From contig JANVCC010000018.1 in the NCBI GenBank assembly GCA_025345505.1, forward strand, positions 42,414,572 through 42,478,571: 64,000 bases of DNA, given 5' to 3'. The translations under genes were made by a program, and so were the position numbers. Origin of the DNA: Todiramphus chloris collaris (Eukaryota; Chordata; Aves; Coraciiformes; Alcedinidae). This document shows, one piece after another, positions 10,665 to 24,145 of this stretch. Under the pieces are notes generated by a model. The model made no database searches. It saw only the letters and a list, made by a program, of their open reading frames with translations, and had not been told where the DNA came from. The first letter of the stretch is position 1. Every line of letters begins with the position of its first letter.

Positions 10665-13138
10665 ACTTTGGGATTACAACTGGTATGTAGACTGAGGAGG
10701 AAAAAGAGGGGTTTAGTCTGAGAAACGTGAAGAAACCTTTCAGAAAATCAAAAAGATCTCTCTTGCCTTCAGAGGTTTTTGTTGAATACTACGGGTTTTC
10801 TGTATGTTTCTGTCAACTGCTTAGTCACTTTGACAATAACACTTCATCCTTTGAGGGTCATACCCCAGGGACTGAAAGACACTGTCCTTATACTTTAGTC
10901 TAATGGACTTATTACTGAGTTTGGGGCTGTAGGAATTTTATCTACCAATATCCTTTTTCAATTTATGAGGAATATTTCCCTTATAAACATCAAGGTAAAT
11001 ATATACATGTATTCAGACCTACCCATGTACTAAGCAGAGGACTAGCTCATCTATTTAAAGGGAAGACAGAAAAGCCAGCAACTCTGTAGTTCTTGTAGCC
11101 CAAAATCCTTGATGGAAAGAGGCACAGTCCCAGCACCACAGCAATCTAATATGCTAGGTCAGAGTGAAGTCCCTGAGACAGCACAATATGTTATCACAAA
11201 TTGGCCTCTAGCAGGCAAAGAACCACTGACAAATACTACACAAGTGATGACTACTTTGTGTGCTGGCAAAATGCATACTTATAAGTAAAGCAGATATTTG
11301 ATTCTGAAGTGTCTTGAAAACCTGAAAAATTCTTCCTTACTTGATAATATAGTAGGGTTATTTGTCTGAAAATGGCATGAAATTTGAAGGAAATCTGCTG
11401 TTTCTTTGGTCATTTTCAAAAAATTTTGTCAGTGAGATATTTCATCATGAATTTTTTTTCAAATCTTAGAGCAACTTTGCAGAGTGGAAAACAGTGCACT
11501 TTTGACAGCAACATAGTCCTTAAACTCCAGGTATGTCTTTCGTTAGTCCTGTTAATGGCTGTTTTAATCTGTCTGAGTTATGAGGCTCTAAGGATGTGGT
11601 CTTCAAATGTGCGTGTTGTTGCTGAACTATTAATTTTCCTTAATAATCTCTTGAAAGTGCATATGGATTCATGGGTTATCTAAGTTAAGCAGAGATTCAT
11701 ATTCAATCCATACTCCCACAATATTCTGTTGGCTCTGGCTTGTGTAAGTTAAATATACTTTTCTTTTTTAACTTTTTTTTTACAGGCAGATATAATTCAT
11801 TGACAGCCATGGAGAGTCCTGTGATATCAGAGTCATATAATAAAGTGCTTTTACTATGCAGCTTCAGACTATCTTAGTTGTCTTCTGCTTGCTTGTTTGT
11901 CTCTAATGGACTAGTTCTGAAAATCTGACAAATTCCCAGAAATGTGAAAACTCAAAACTTTTATAGAAGTGTTTCCTAAAGAATAATACATGGTGCAAAA
12001 TAAGCAAAATGCCTGTTTGGGTAAATATCAGGATTAAGGTCAGGTATCTTGTAGCCAGGTCTCAGATGGAAAGGGAAACCTAGATGATTAACCACTATAA
12101 ATCTGCATCTCTTTTGATGCTGATATAAATGGAGAACATGGCCCAGAAGTCCAAGTATCATAGAGAAGCCTGAAATTTTCCCTTTTAGTGCCTGTTTCTA
12201 TAATTGGAACATTACAAAATATTAGACCTTATAATAATACCATCTTACATAACAATCTATTTTGGATTGCTTTTAGAAACCTTTATAAAATATACTTCTG
12301 TCTGCAACTCGGGGCACTTAAGGGAGAAAAAGAGACAGAATTCATTGACAATAATTCCTTAAAAATCATAACCTCCTTTAAATGGTTTGAAAAGATATTT
12401 GAAATAAAGATATATAAAAATATCCATATAAAGCCATTACCGGTTGTCATTTCCATTTGTTACCTAGGTAGAATACCTTATTCATGCTGAAGAACATGAG
12501 CCCCTGCAAGCTGGGGTTTTGATTGTACTCCCTCTCAAATTATTTGTAGAAAGTGTACTCACTGGGAGGATAGTCAATGATTAATTTTTATGTGCAGTTT
12601 CCATCATTCAGTGAAAATCTAGTTAACTTCTCCCTAAAACAGTATTAAAAAAAATATTTGCTAAAAAATAGCAAACTTTTGACTTGGAACTCACCATCAT
12701 TTTCACAAAACTGTCAGGAGCTGTTAATATATTGATGAACATGTGGTGACAACATTAACTATAAAACCCCTTTGAGAGTTGATGCAAAAAAAAGAAATCT
12801 CCGGATTCAAGTAAAACTTACTGCTTTGTTAGCCCAGCATGAAGAAATCCTGATTCCCCACTTGTCTGCTGTGTTTAAATATTATAACTCAAATATGCTT
12901 ACATAAAAGCTTATTGATTGGAAGAATCACTTGCTTCTTGTGCATTAGTTAATCAGGCTGCTGTTTTGAAATCTGTCCAGGAACCCACAGTGGAACCTTT
13001 CCTAATCCATCTGTTTAAGTCTCAAATGGTTTCACTGCTCCACTCACTTACCAGCACTGCTGGAATGTTAGTGCTTTATGATTAAAGGATATTGTTGTTC
13101 TTTTCATCCATCATCCTGGAGTTTGCTATTAATAATAC

Positions 13139-13182
13139 CTTTTTTTTTTTCCTTCTTCTTTTTTTCCTCCGTCTTTCTCCTT
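13139..13182. repeat. Polypyrimidine low-complexity tract
   Basis: A T/C-only stretch apart from rare other bases. It resembles the pyrimidine tract before a 3' splice site, but no plausible exon follows. Confidence 0.75.
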
Positions 13183-14056
13183 TTTGGTTGTTTCATTAAA
13201 AAGATGCTTACATTTTCTGTTCCTCTTTGTCTTGTTTTCTTTTATTCAGATAGGTCATTTTCAACATCTTAAGCTGGATGGACAAAAAAGTAAATTGCAT
13301 CAGTGCTTCCTGGAACCTGTGCACACCTTTCAGTATTCAAAGAATTAATAGGAGAAAGACAAAAGAAAATTAAGCTAAAATGTGAGAAAGGAGAAAGCAA
13401 AATTGCAATAGGAGACATCAAATTGTACAGAACTCTCCGTGACTCCAGAAACATGTATGAATTATTGCTTCATACTCATAGTAATAGCTAAAAGCAATTT
13501 TTTTTTTAACATCTTTTTGTGATTAAATTATATTATGGGGAAAAATCTTATATTTAATTTCTATTGAGGCACACTACAGTACATGAAAATGTGCCTACTA
13601 TTCTTCTGTAAAAGAGCTAAGCTATGTTTGGATATAACTGCTGATCAGTGACATTTCAAGTAATACAAGGAACCTTTTTGACTTTTCTAGCTATCTCCAG
13701 AGGAAAAAAAAAATGACTTAAATGAAGAAAACAGTAAGTATTTTATATTTTTCCTTTATAGGTGGATGAAGAGTCACGGATGTTAAAGGAGACTTATTAA
13801 TCAGACTGCTGTGAAAGATCTGATACCAGCCTTGGTCAAAGGGGATGAGTGTCATCTTGAGAGTGTTTCTCTCTGGGACAGAAAACCGGTGGAGCAAAGC
13901 CTTGAGAACATGACATGACACTTCGTATTCAATCCACGGCCCTATAAAGAGATGAAAAATGAGCCTTGTCCAAAGCTCTTACCTCAGCACCCAGTGGCAA
14001 AAATAAAATGTGAGCTTGGGACCAGGTCTCTTTGAAGCTGAATTTTGTCTCTTTTT

Positions 14057-14080
14057 AAAAAAAAAAAAAAAACAAAAAAA
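14057..14080. repeat. Poly-A tract
   Basis: Sixteen A residues, one C and seven A residues. I looked for a retrocopy upstream that would explain the tract and saw none. Confidence 0.85.
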
Positions 14081-15214
14081 CCCAAGCTCTGCAACAGGCC
14101 TCTGGTGGTTACAGGTATTGATCGTCAGAAAGTAATCTGTTCAGGTTTGGGGGCATGCCAGACCAAATCCTGGAGTACATTTCTTCCTCTCCAAGGACAT
14201 GTTGAGCTTTTTATACTGTCCACACTGGCCCTCTTGTCAGCTGTCTAGCTTCTTTGTCTTTACTGACTTCCCTGTTTGTGGGGAGAATATAACAAAATCT
14301 CCCTTAAAAAAAAACCAAACAAAACCAACATCGCTACTCTAGAATTTTCTGCCAGTGCCAAACATTTCTTACCCCATTTTTTTAACCCTCATTTTTCTTC
14401 TATAATCTTTATTTGATTCCCTCTGGCTGCCTGCTACTTATTTGTAGTAGTACCATTCATCCATTGAGACCTTTCCATCTGTCACACAGCTTTGCTTTCT
14501 CTCCCCAGAAGCTTTCTTCTCCTACTGTGCCATGCTTGGTTTCTGGGATTTAGTTGCATGTTTGTATGCTCTTTTTAGTATTTTTAAAAATGCTTCAGTA
14601 TTCAGAACAAATACAACAAGAAGAGAAAAAACCCATGTAGCAAAAGAGCAACTCAGACTCAACATTAGGCACAGAAGCAGGATGAGGAGCCTGAGATTTC
14701 TGATGAATTAAGGACTCAATATAGCCAGTGCATAGCTGGTGACCAGACCCTACTCCTTCTAAATTATTATTGTTGCCTTCAAAATCTTTCCAGTTTTGTG
14801 TTAGATGAATAGATGATGTCAGGAAATATTGCATTCCTTTTGCTGTATTGACTCCCTTCAATTTTAAAGAATATCTGAGAAAAAAAAAAATTACTGAGGT
14901 TCAATACCCTACTTATTTAATGGAAAGAATGTTTTAAAGGGCCAAACAGTCCCTTACTAAAGCAAGACCAGGGACATATCTTACCTTTAAAATTAAATAA
15001 GCAATTGTAATACATAGAGGTTAGGTATTAAAAGAAATGGAACACTTGTTAGTGTTTCCATGGTGGTATGATGGATGAGCTAAACCCAGCAGCACAACCC
15101 TTCAGAAGGATCAGGCTTGCTTGGTTTTGTGTACCTTCAACTGGTATGTTAGTGATTGTAGTCTACATGAGATGTTAATACCAAATGTATCTTCGTTTTT
15201 CATATGAAGAAGAA

Positions 15215-15388
15215 TAGGAGGTTACCCAGAGAGGTGGTAAATGCCCCATCACCAGAAATATTGAAGGTCAGGTTGGATGGGGCCTTGAGCAACCTGATCT
15301 AGTTAAAGATGTTCCTGCTCTCTGGAGGAGCACTGGACTAGATGACCTTTAAAGGTCCCTTCTAACCCAAAACATTCTATGATTCTAC
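15215..15388 (+). mobile_element. CR1 LINE 3' end, strongly 5'-truncated
   Basis: About 174 bp of CR1 3' region on the plus strand. It opens with the 'ggttacccagagaggtggt' block (end of ORF2/start of the 3' UTR) and passes through 'gactagatgacctttaaagg' and 'tcccttctaaccc'. It ends with ATTCTATGATTCTA, the CR1 terminal octamer. Only the final part of the element was inserted, the usual outcome for CR1. Confidence 0.92.
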
Positions 15389-16546
15389 AGTTTTCCATCT
15401 GCTTTACAGATCTACCTTGCAACTGACTCAAATCTCAGAACCTTTGTTTTGGAGATCTCATGAAATTACATACTTCCAAAAATATATTTTGAGTCTCTCT
15501 TTATCAATTTCATTTTCTTTTCCTCTTAAACTTCTCAATGTATTTTTTTATGATGTTGTTTCAGAAGTTCTTGAAAGTTTACTGTGAATCTTAGGATTAG
15601 TAAGAAAAGTTTGTGGTTTGTTCTGAAAATTCTTTTTGAGTAGACATGACTTCACTATTTATAAAATTACTTCTCTGGCTATGTGGGAAGTGCTGATAGT
15701 CTTCATGCAAATCAAAAAGCTTTGTGTCTGTCCTGACTTGAAAGGCAATCCCCAGAAAGTTTCCTTTGCTACCAGCTATTTTGTTGCACTGTTCTGACAA
15801 TGAAGTTGGAGGAAAAAAATCAGAGGCTTCAGCATCTATTTGTATTGGCAGATGTCTAAACACGTAGGTATTTTACAAAACTTCTGCTTGTAAAGTCTTG
15901 CTCCTGTGAAAGTAAAGGTCATTCAGACCCAGCTTTTATTTTACCTGAACTTTATGGTGTTTTGCAAAGAAAAATAAATGGTTCCTTTTCTGGGATAATT
16001 TATGGGAAAGAAAATGAGTAATAAGGGAGAAGGGGCAGGAAGGGGAGAGAGAGAAACAGGTCCTTTAGTCCATTTTGAACATTAAATACTTCTTGTGTTT
16101 CTCTTCAAGAATAAATGCTTGACAATTAAAAAAGGTGAAACTGTTATTTTATACTGTGTTCCCAAATTTTATGGTCCCAGTGCAGGAACAATGTATACCT
16201 ATGTCATTCATATTTGTCCTGCCTGCTCTGAAACACACTTGGTAAAATTTCACTGTTGCCCTGGGAACCTAGTCCAGTGTTTCATTACAATTACTTTTTC
16301 TTGCAGAAATGTAAGTCTATTGTTTCCTTTTTTACCCAAAATGGATTTGGCAAATAGACTATTCTCTTCCACACTGCAGCTGATGCTCTAGTGCCTCCTT
16401 CCAATTTCTTTGGTTTAAGGTTAAACATGCCCGGTTCCTTGAGGCTTTCCTGCAGGCTTGATTATTCACCCTGTACTCCAGCTCGTCCACTTCTCTCCAA
16501 CATGAGAATGCAGAGGTACCTGCAAAGCTTCTAATGACACTTCCTG

Positions 16547-16589
<43 letters not shown>
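16547..16589. repeat. (GATA)n microsatellite
   Basis: About ten perfect GATA/AGAT units followed by one GACA variant unit. Length and purity suggest it is likely polymorphic. Confidence 0.95.
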
Positions 16590-18035
16590 CAGACTTCACC
16601 TACCTAGGTTTTTTTCTTGCAGCCACAGCACATTTCTTGACATTTGTTAAGATTATTCCTATTCTTAAATTTTCTACTCATTTGTTTGTTTTAGCTGGAA
16701 AGCAGGTAGTAAATTTGGGTGGCAGTCTCAGAAGTGTGATGATGAAAATGGTGGGGTAGTGGCCATAAGACTACGAAACCCAAGTAAAGCCCCATTGGTG
16801 GATGTGATAATCCAAATGACCTATCTGATCTGATGTAGTTATAAGTAGTCCTGCAAGGAACAGGGAGTTGGATTTCTTGATCCTTATAGGGCCCTTCCCA
16901 AGATTTTTGTCTTGTCTTGTCTTTTATTGTATTGCATTCTATTCAGTTTGATTTGATTCGATTCTATAGACACCCATGAGGGGATGATAACATCAGTGGG
17001 ATTCCCTACATATATAGGAACATATTCTGATAATATCATAGAGACAGGAGCTGGATGTGACTGACTTCCTATTAGCCCTGTTCTGCAAGTGTTTTGCTCC
17101 CATATGTGTGAACTTAAGGTAATGGAGAGGATGAAGGAGTGGAGTGGGATTGTTGCTTAGCTTAGGGAATTGGTAACACAGGTATCTCTGGATGAAGTTA
17201 TTTCACTATGCACTGGTTTCTTGCCAAGAATAGATAAAAAATAAGTGAAGCCTGCACCCAGAATAGCTGAAGAATTTTTTTTTTCTTTTTCTCCGTACTG
17301 AACTGAATAATTCTAAATTTGCAATAATGTCTGAAAGCAACCTTAGTGATGATAGTGGTCTCCAGGGATAAGTCTGGATACAAAAAGGACTGTATCTTCA
17401 AGTATATGATCAAGCAGGCTTTTTTTGACAGAGGGGAGTTCTATCTTTCAGTAGGAGTGTACAATCCTTTGTGTATAGTACTAAGTTGAAAATCTTAATC
17501 TGCCTTTGTAGTTAATGCTTTTTGTCTTTCTCATACAATAAGCTGGAGTGGCTACCTATTAATAGATTTTGTTTTAAAGCTACTGCTTGTTTTTCACTCC
17601 CTTCCTCCTTCATGCCATCACTTTAAGACTTCAGAGCCATAGACCAGAGTGCTACTGTTAAATGAATATATTTGACAGGAGTTAAGTCTTTTGGGCATTG
17701 CAATAGGTTTTCCTCATCTTGGCTTGTGAAGACTGAGAGTGTTCTTTGACACCAGCAGCAGAGGATGTGAGCACAGCAACTTTCGGGGCATCAGAAGTGT
17801 CAGCATAAGGAAAAATCAGCAAAAGTAGACAGTGTTGAGGTAATTTTCCCACACCATGCCATGAATTTAGCCAACTCCTGCTCCTGTGAATTCTGGGCTG
17901 AACAGAGTTTCCCCCTTTGTTGCTAAATATCACATAAAGTGTTCTGTCAGCATCAAGACTTTTTCAGTCCCCTTATGTAGTAAAATAAAGATATAATCCT
18001 TATGCCCATGTTTGAAATTTGAGCATAACTTAAAG

Positions 18036-18045
18036 ACAAAAAAAG

Positions 18046-18077
<32 letters not shown>

Positions 18078-18081
18078 AAGA
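18036..18081. repeat. (GAAAA)n A-rich repeat
   Basis: Several GAAAA units within an A-rich tract. On the minus strand this reads as a T-rich run inside the 64-codon frame 17930-18124, which explains that frame's stretch of phenylalanines. Confidence 0.9.
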
Positions 18082-21000
18082 GTAAACCTTTCCAACAGGC
18101 CAAGACTGCATTTTGGAAGTTCATTTTTCAGAACATCATGTAGTCAATGCTGTCAAGAAGAGCTGAAGGCGAAAGATATGTAGGGCACAAGTACTAAAAA
18201 TTGAAAATCTTATTCCCATTAAAATGCATGGGATTTCTGCCAGTTGCCATAGACATCAGTGGCAGCATCATCCTACTATTTTTTTTCTGTTTTTACTTTT
18301 CTGCTTTCCTCATCTTTTTATTTATTTTTGAAATCCTGAGAAAATGAAGTAAAACACACATTGCTAGAAAGGTTACTGTGGTTTATATATCAGATCTCCT
18401 AATGTTATTAGGGTTACAATTATTTACTTATGCTCCAGATTCTATAGTGATGATTAGAGCCTGCAGTCAGGAAAAATTCTGGTTACAGTTAGGTTAGAGA
18501 CATCTGATCTGAGGAGTACTGATAAATGTGGTTATTGCTCAGTAATCTTTTGTACCCCATTGGTTTTTGTTAAGGTAGTTAAGGGCGAAAGTATTTGAAA
18601 AACTGGGCTCTCTTTTTGTATATAATATTAGACAAGAAAGTGAAAACTCTGAATCACCAAAGAGAACTTCCAATTTTAGCATGGTTTTGAAAAGGAATAT
18701 TTCTGCACCTGAAGAACTTTACATATATGCATTACTTGGGAAAGTATGACCATACAAATGCACAGCATTTGTTTGCACAGGATAATTTCTTGTGGTTTTT
18801 GTGTTCTGTTTTGAATTTCTAGTGTCTTTTGTAGGTGTTGTTTTGCTTGTTATCTGGATTCAACATTGTTGATCAGCTGTGTGCCATGCTCTTCTCTATG
18901 AAGTATACCTTGAAGTGAACTATTGCATGGACTCAAAGGACAGAGAGAGAGTAGAATCTAGAAGTGACAAAAAGCTGCAAAGACAGTCTTTGAAGGAATT
19001 TCACCCCCCCAACCTCCCATCCCTTTCATGACCAATAAGTGTCTTTAAGTCAGAATTGCTGCTGCTTCATTGCATATTTCAGCAGCAGAGATGTACAGGG
19101 AGGTACCCTCCACCCTCCATCCCAGGCACTGCCTGTGGGACTGACTGATGCCCAGGAAGTTTCCTCTCTGTCAGGATTTGTCACCGCTGCTTCCCAAAAG
19201 CAAAATGTCGGCACTGAGCTTTGGAATCCAGATATCAGCAATAATTTAGCTGGGAACTTCTGGATGGCTATTTCTATAAATATAACTCCATTTCTCTAGG
19301 ATCCTGATCAGGAAATGAAACTGAAAAGTGTCAAGAAATGGAAAGATCTTGACTGTAATTAAAGCAGTAAAACTTAAGAGTTGGGAATGACTTTATCCAG
19401 TATGGAAAGAAGCTGCTTATTATGTTTTTCCCTGGTACCTGACCATTGCTCGAGACCAATCTTTGACACTTGGATTTATCAGAATAAAGAATGTCCTCCT
19501 ATAAGGAGAGAATTTCTCCTTTCACTTCTCTTTCAGTCAATGCTGTTCTGCAACTCCCATATAAGTAGATTAATTTCAACTCAAAATGTGATACAGCTTA
19601 TTTCCCTGTAGGTGATAATACTTTTATGTTAAAAAAGAGACTTTAAAAAAATATCTTTTTACCCTTTTGACCTCTAATATATATGTCATGATTTTTCTCA
19701 GTATTACAGTTAAAAGAAGGGGGTTGAATAGGTTTATTGTGTAGATCGATGAAGAGAAAACAGGAAACATAGGTAACTTATTCCTGGAAAACATAATTTC
19801 CTGAATGCACAATATTTTTTTCCACTTCATAACTATTATACAGGCTCAACACTTGGAAGTAAATAAAATGTAATTACTATTGATGTTCAGCATATTTAAA
19901 TGATAATCCAGGCTTAAATCTTTATATATACTTGTCTGAGTCATTTCACCTTAATTAGTATGTCTTTTGTTTGTGTAACAACTGATACTTATTTTTTAAA
20001 GGAGGTTAAATATACAGAGTAAAACAAGATGATAACACACAAGTTTCAGAATGATTAACAGAACCCTTGTAGTATTTCTCAATTTCTTTCTGTATGGAAA
20101 GTTATAGATAAGCCTTGAGACATCAGACCTGAACCATAGCTTACTGTAGGATATGTGGAAACCCCATGAACCATGTTGTGATCCTTTCTCATGGTACCAT
20201 TTCTGACAAAGGAAAAGGATACCTTAATCTTCTCTGCATGTAATGTAATATGTTTTGAGACAGTGTTTTCAGGTTAGGGCAAGAAATGGCTTGACCATTT
20301 CCCCCTCCAGTCTTCAAAAACTCCACAGATGTTTTTTGTTTTTGTTTTTTCCAGTGGTAAAACTGCAACTAGGTTTTCTGGGAAAGTACATCACCCAGTG
20401 CTTCCCCACATCTTCCCTTGAAGTATTTCTTTTGTCTGTCTCCATTACACACGTGTGCAGTGACACAATGTTTCTGCACAGTGGGAGCCTGCAATCTCTG
20501 AAGAGGCTTTCCAGCACTGCTTTTTAGACTGAAATCATTACAATCTTCAATAGCTACTTGGATTCGAAAAACTAGCACATTATTATTCTCTGAACTAGAC
20601 AGATGTAAAAAGAGTCTATTTTCTTGCTTCCTTTTATTTTATTTATTTAAATTTTTTTTTGTCCCTGGGTACACATTGCCCTTACACCTAACTTTAGTTT
20701 GTTTGGATCTCAATTGGAACTGCAATTCAGATGTCTTGTGCTGTTTGTGTTTTTCTTTCATGTAGGGTTTTACATTATAAATGAGAACTGTGTCAGAGAG
20801 ATTTATATTTTGGTTATACTTAATGCTTTTGAATCGTAGATCCTTTTTTATATGTGTAATTATCATAGTTATTATCACTAACATGGTGCAGCATATTGTA
20901 CGGTATGTTACAATAAATGTTATGACGTGTAGCATAACAGATGTTTGATAACATGTCTATGATTTTTAAATGCATAGTTTCATAGAGCATTCAAGTTATC

Positions 21001-24000
21001 TCATTTGATACCCTGTGAACCACAAGATGTATCTGTTGCAAGAGTAAAACATTATTCCTAGTCCAGGGACTTTGGTGAGGTTAATTCCTCATGGGACAGA
21101 GATTCTGTTTCCTCTGGTCAGAGGAGGAGAGATCATGATGCTGCCAGCACCTGAGGACTGTGTTGTGAGGGGAAATGGATTATGAAAGACTTGCCCAGAT
21201 GATCCTGGCTCTGCTCTGTGGCCCTTCCTTCAGAAAAAGGGCTCTAGATTCCTGATGAACTGACCAGAAAGGAAACTCCTCTCTAACCTTACATCTGGTG
21301 TGTGTTTGACCCTGGACATGGGAGCAAGTGATGGTCAAGCATGTAAGAAAGTTAAGGGTATTAAAAAAAGATGCAGTGTTACAGTATCACAGAGAACACG
21401 GGTTTCAGCCTGGTTCCTTTTGTGTAACAAAAATCACTGCCCTCCCCGAACCCTTACTTTACTGTTTGATTTTTTTTAAAGGCTATAACTAAAGAAATTT
21501 AAGGAGTTGTATTATAGACAGTCTTAAAACATGGAAAATTGAAAATGGGCTATTCTGCCCATATAGCAAGGCAAGTACACATATAAGCCAGAACCTACAA
21601 TCTTTATTTGGTCAGGTAATACATACAGTGCTTTTTTTTATACAGAATTAAGTTCTGGAATTCAGTTGAATGGTTGCAGCTGGAAAATAGAAGTGAGAAA
21701 AGTTTTGTAGTCTTTCCAGGGGCAGCCTTTAGCTCAAAACTAAGCAAATTTCCCCCAGCCCTAACTTCAGAAAGCTCTCTGTCAGATTGAAGCAATGATA
21801 TTGCATGGAGGACTGGGAGTACAGTTTTGTCCCACCTCATTCATGACAATTTGCTGTGGGGGACATGGCAGGGAAAAAACTATAAAACGGAGTACATCTC
21901 TTCAATGAGACTTGGCAGCAACTTTTCCAAGTAAGTCTGAGCTCCCAGGCTCAACTGTGAATAAGGGAAGGTAACAAAGAGTGCTCATGGAGTGCAAGTG
22001 TGGACCAAACCTGGCAGATAAGCATTGCTCAGTTTGGAAATTATTGTATTTCTGAGTGATAGTAACAACTCTGCAAGAGATCCATCAGTGCCTTGGTTTA
22101 TAAGGAAGTAATATAGTCTTCCACCAGTTTTGTATTGGTCCCACCTGCAGAAGCTCTGGAGCAAGCCACACAGCTCTGAATAACTGTTGATAAGTCTGTT
22201 CACTGATGCTCAGGAAATGTTTTGATGGGACACTTAGCTGCACTTAAGATAAAGAAAGATTTCCTTCAAGTGATTAAAAAAAAACCAAAACCAGCTAAAA
22301 GCCCTCTGTTGCTCTTATTGCTACTGGGTGATATAAACTGTGTTGATGTAAGGAGCTATGTTATCGCTGGGCATCAGTTTGACCCCTAAAGACTTGAAGT
22401 ACCTTAAAGCAGGGAACAGAATACATTCTTTTTTCATCTCCTGAATGTCCCAGGCCCAAGGAAAGGGGAGCAAAATGCAGCATTTTCTACAAAAATAACA
22501 GAGTTGAGTTTTGTTCAATTCCTATAGCACTAAGATGCCTGTTGCACTTACTGATACATGGCTCATTGTGTTGTTGTAGCTTTGCAAGCACCAGTCCCAT
22601 CTTTCGTGTTTACATTCAGTTTGTGGCCCTTTGGATATGGGACATCCCTGTCTAACAAAGTTAGCACAGAATAGCCACCAACTGTAAGCTACCATAGGTA
22701 CACAACCAGATTTTAATAAGCATAAACATGGGCTTGAATCTACACCAATGTCACTTTTGTTGTCTCTGGATATTATAACAATGTGTAGTAAAATATGTGC
22801 TATGTTTTCCTAACACCTTGCAGTTACTCAGCATCAGCCTAGTGGGCACATTGGGATTCTAAGGAACCTGGACAGAGAAACAAGCTGCTGCTGCAAACAA
22901 CTTGGGGATCAATAACTTGTATTACTGTAAAAGTCCTTCTGGGCTTAAAACCTTATTTTCCTGTGTTTGGCAGGGAGCCCCAGAGAGTTACAAGGAGGGT
23001 GAATCACAGCAGTTGTAGCAAATGTGTTCCAACAGAAAGTGTTTCTGGTTTCATGGATTTGAGGGTTTTTAAGGCCTGGAGGGGTTTCTGGATTGTGTTG
23101 TCAGACCTCCTATTTAGCACAGGCCATAGGACACGCTGGTATTAATCTCTGGCTTACATTCAATAGCTCCATACTGGAAAGGCTCTACTTTTCAGAATGG
23201 CAACCAATCTTGATGTAAGTTTTGGTAGTGTTTGTTGTTGTTCTGATGGCTAATAGTCCTTACTATTATAAATGTTTATAAATATATATAATGTTTATAG
23301 ATATATTTTCTTTTGGTTTCTCTTTGACTTCCAAAAATCAGGTCTCACAATGCATTTTCAGACTGAAGAAACCTTTTTAATGAAATTTCTGATTTTTCTG
23401 TGATTAACTTCTCTCTAACTCTCCCTAACTCTCTTTGATTAGGAAAAAACTTCCTTAAGGCCTAAAATAAAAGATAGGTGTTCCAAGACTTTAATTTTTC
23501 TCATAGCTCCTGATAAATTCAGACATATTATTAAATCACCCAGCTTTAACTTTTCAGATTCTAAACATGCACAAGATATGCAATACATTCAAAGCACTTT
23601 TATCTAATAATAACACAAAAGAAGTAATATTAAAAAACCAATTTATTCTGGTACAAGGCACATTTGGGACCAGCGTATTTCCCCCCTAAAAATCAAATTT
23701 TAGAACTCCACTTTCCAAAATAAAGTACCCGCACTAGCTGAAATAGTTGTACATTCCTCAGTTATGTCTAGCTCAACAACAAGATGACTGCATGAGAAAA
23801 AGACATGTTAGGAAGCCCCACTCTTAAGGCCTGACTGACCTCCTGTTGCAGTCAGAGGTTAGACCAGGACTTTTCTGAACAGTAAGACTGTTCTTTGCAT
23901 AGATGATACATTTAAATATGAAAAGTAATGAAGTAAGCATGGCAAATTGTGGTTTAGTTGGAATCTAATTTTCATAGCTTTTTTAAAATTAGAGATAGAT

Positions 24001-24112
24001 ATCTCTATTGTAAGTATAGAAATATATAAAAGTAAAATACAGGTAAAGAAGATGGCTGCATAAATTAAACTGCATCTGCTGAAGTTATTAACATCACAAA
24101 GCTACATGTTAG

Positions 24113-24145
24113 AGGTAAAATCCTGACCCCACTGAAGTCAGAGAT
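24113..24145. repeat. Possible relic of an ancient amniote interspersed repeat
   Basis: The words 'ggtaaaatcctgaccccac' and 'tgaagtcag' resemble a family I remember as frequent in turtles, crocodilians and birds (GTGAAATCCTGGCCCCACTG followed by AAGTCAATGG). The match is from memory and short, so confidence is limited. Confidence 0.4.

Larger units (their letters stand above)
8139..15214. other. Seven kilobases of unique AT-rich DNA, no gene seen
   Basis: No protein domain, RNA gene or transposon is recognised. It holds homopolymer and pyrimidine tracts (T run 9940-9954, pyrimidine tract 13139-13182, A-rich run 14057-14080) and a pyrimidine tract followed at once by a purine tract (10603-10664). 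Open frames of 60-100 codons occur on both strands but show no family features, and their mutual overlap suggests chance. Confidence 0.6.
15389..24112. other. Unique AT-rich DNA with microsatellites, no gene seen
   Basis: No recognisable coding exon or transposon. A GATA microsatellite (16547-16589) and an A/G-rich GAAAA repeat (18036-18081) are the only clear repeats. The plus frame at 20255-20527 and the minus frames that overlap it share no family feature. Confidence 0.6.

Noticed and set aside
13139-13182. Polypyrimidine tract as a 3' splice site
   Set aside because: No AG followed by an open, family-like exon comes after it.
14057-14080. Poly-A tract as the tail of a processed retrocopy
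   Set aside because: No gene-like sequence lies upstream and no target duplication was found.
16547-16589. Regular short repeats as a possible CRISPR-like array
   Set aside because: Units are 4 bp with no spacers. It is an ordinary microsatellite in a vertebrate genome.
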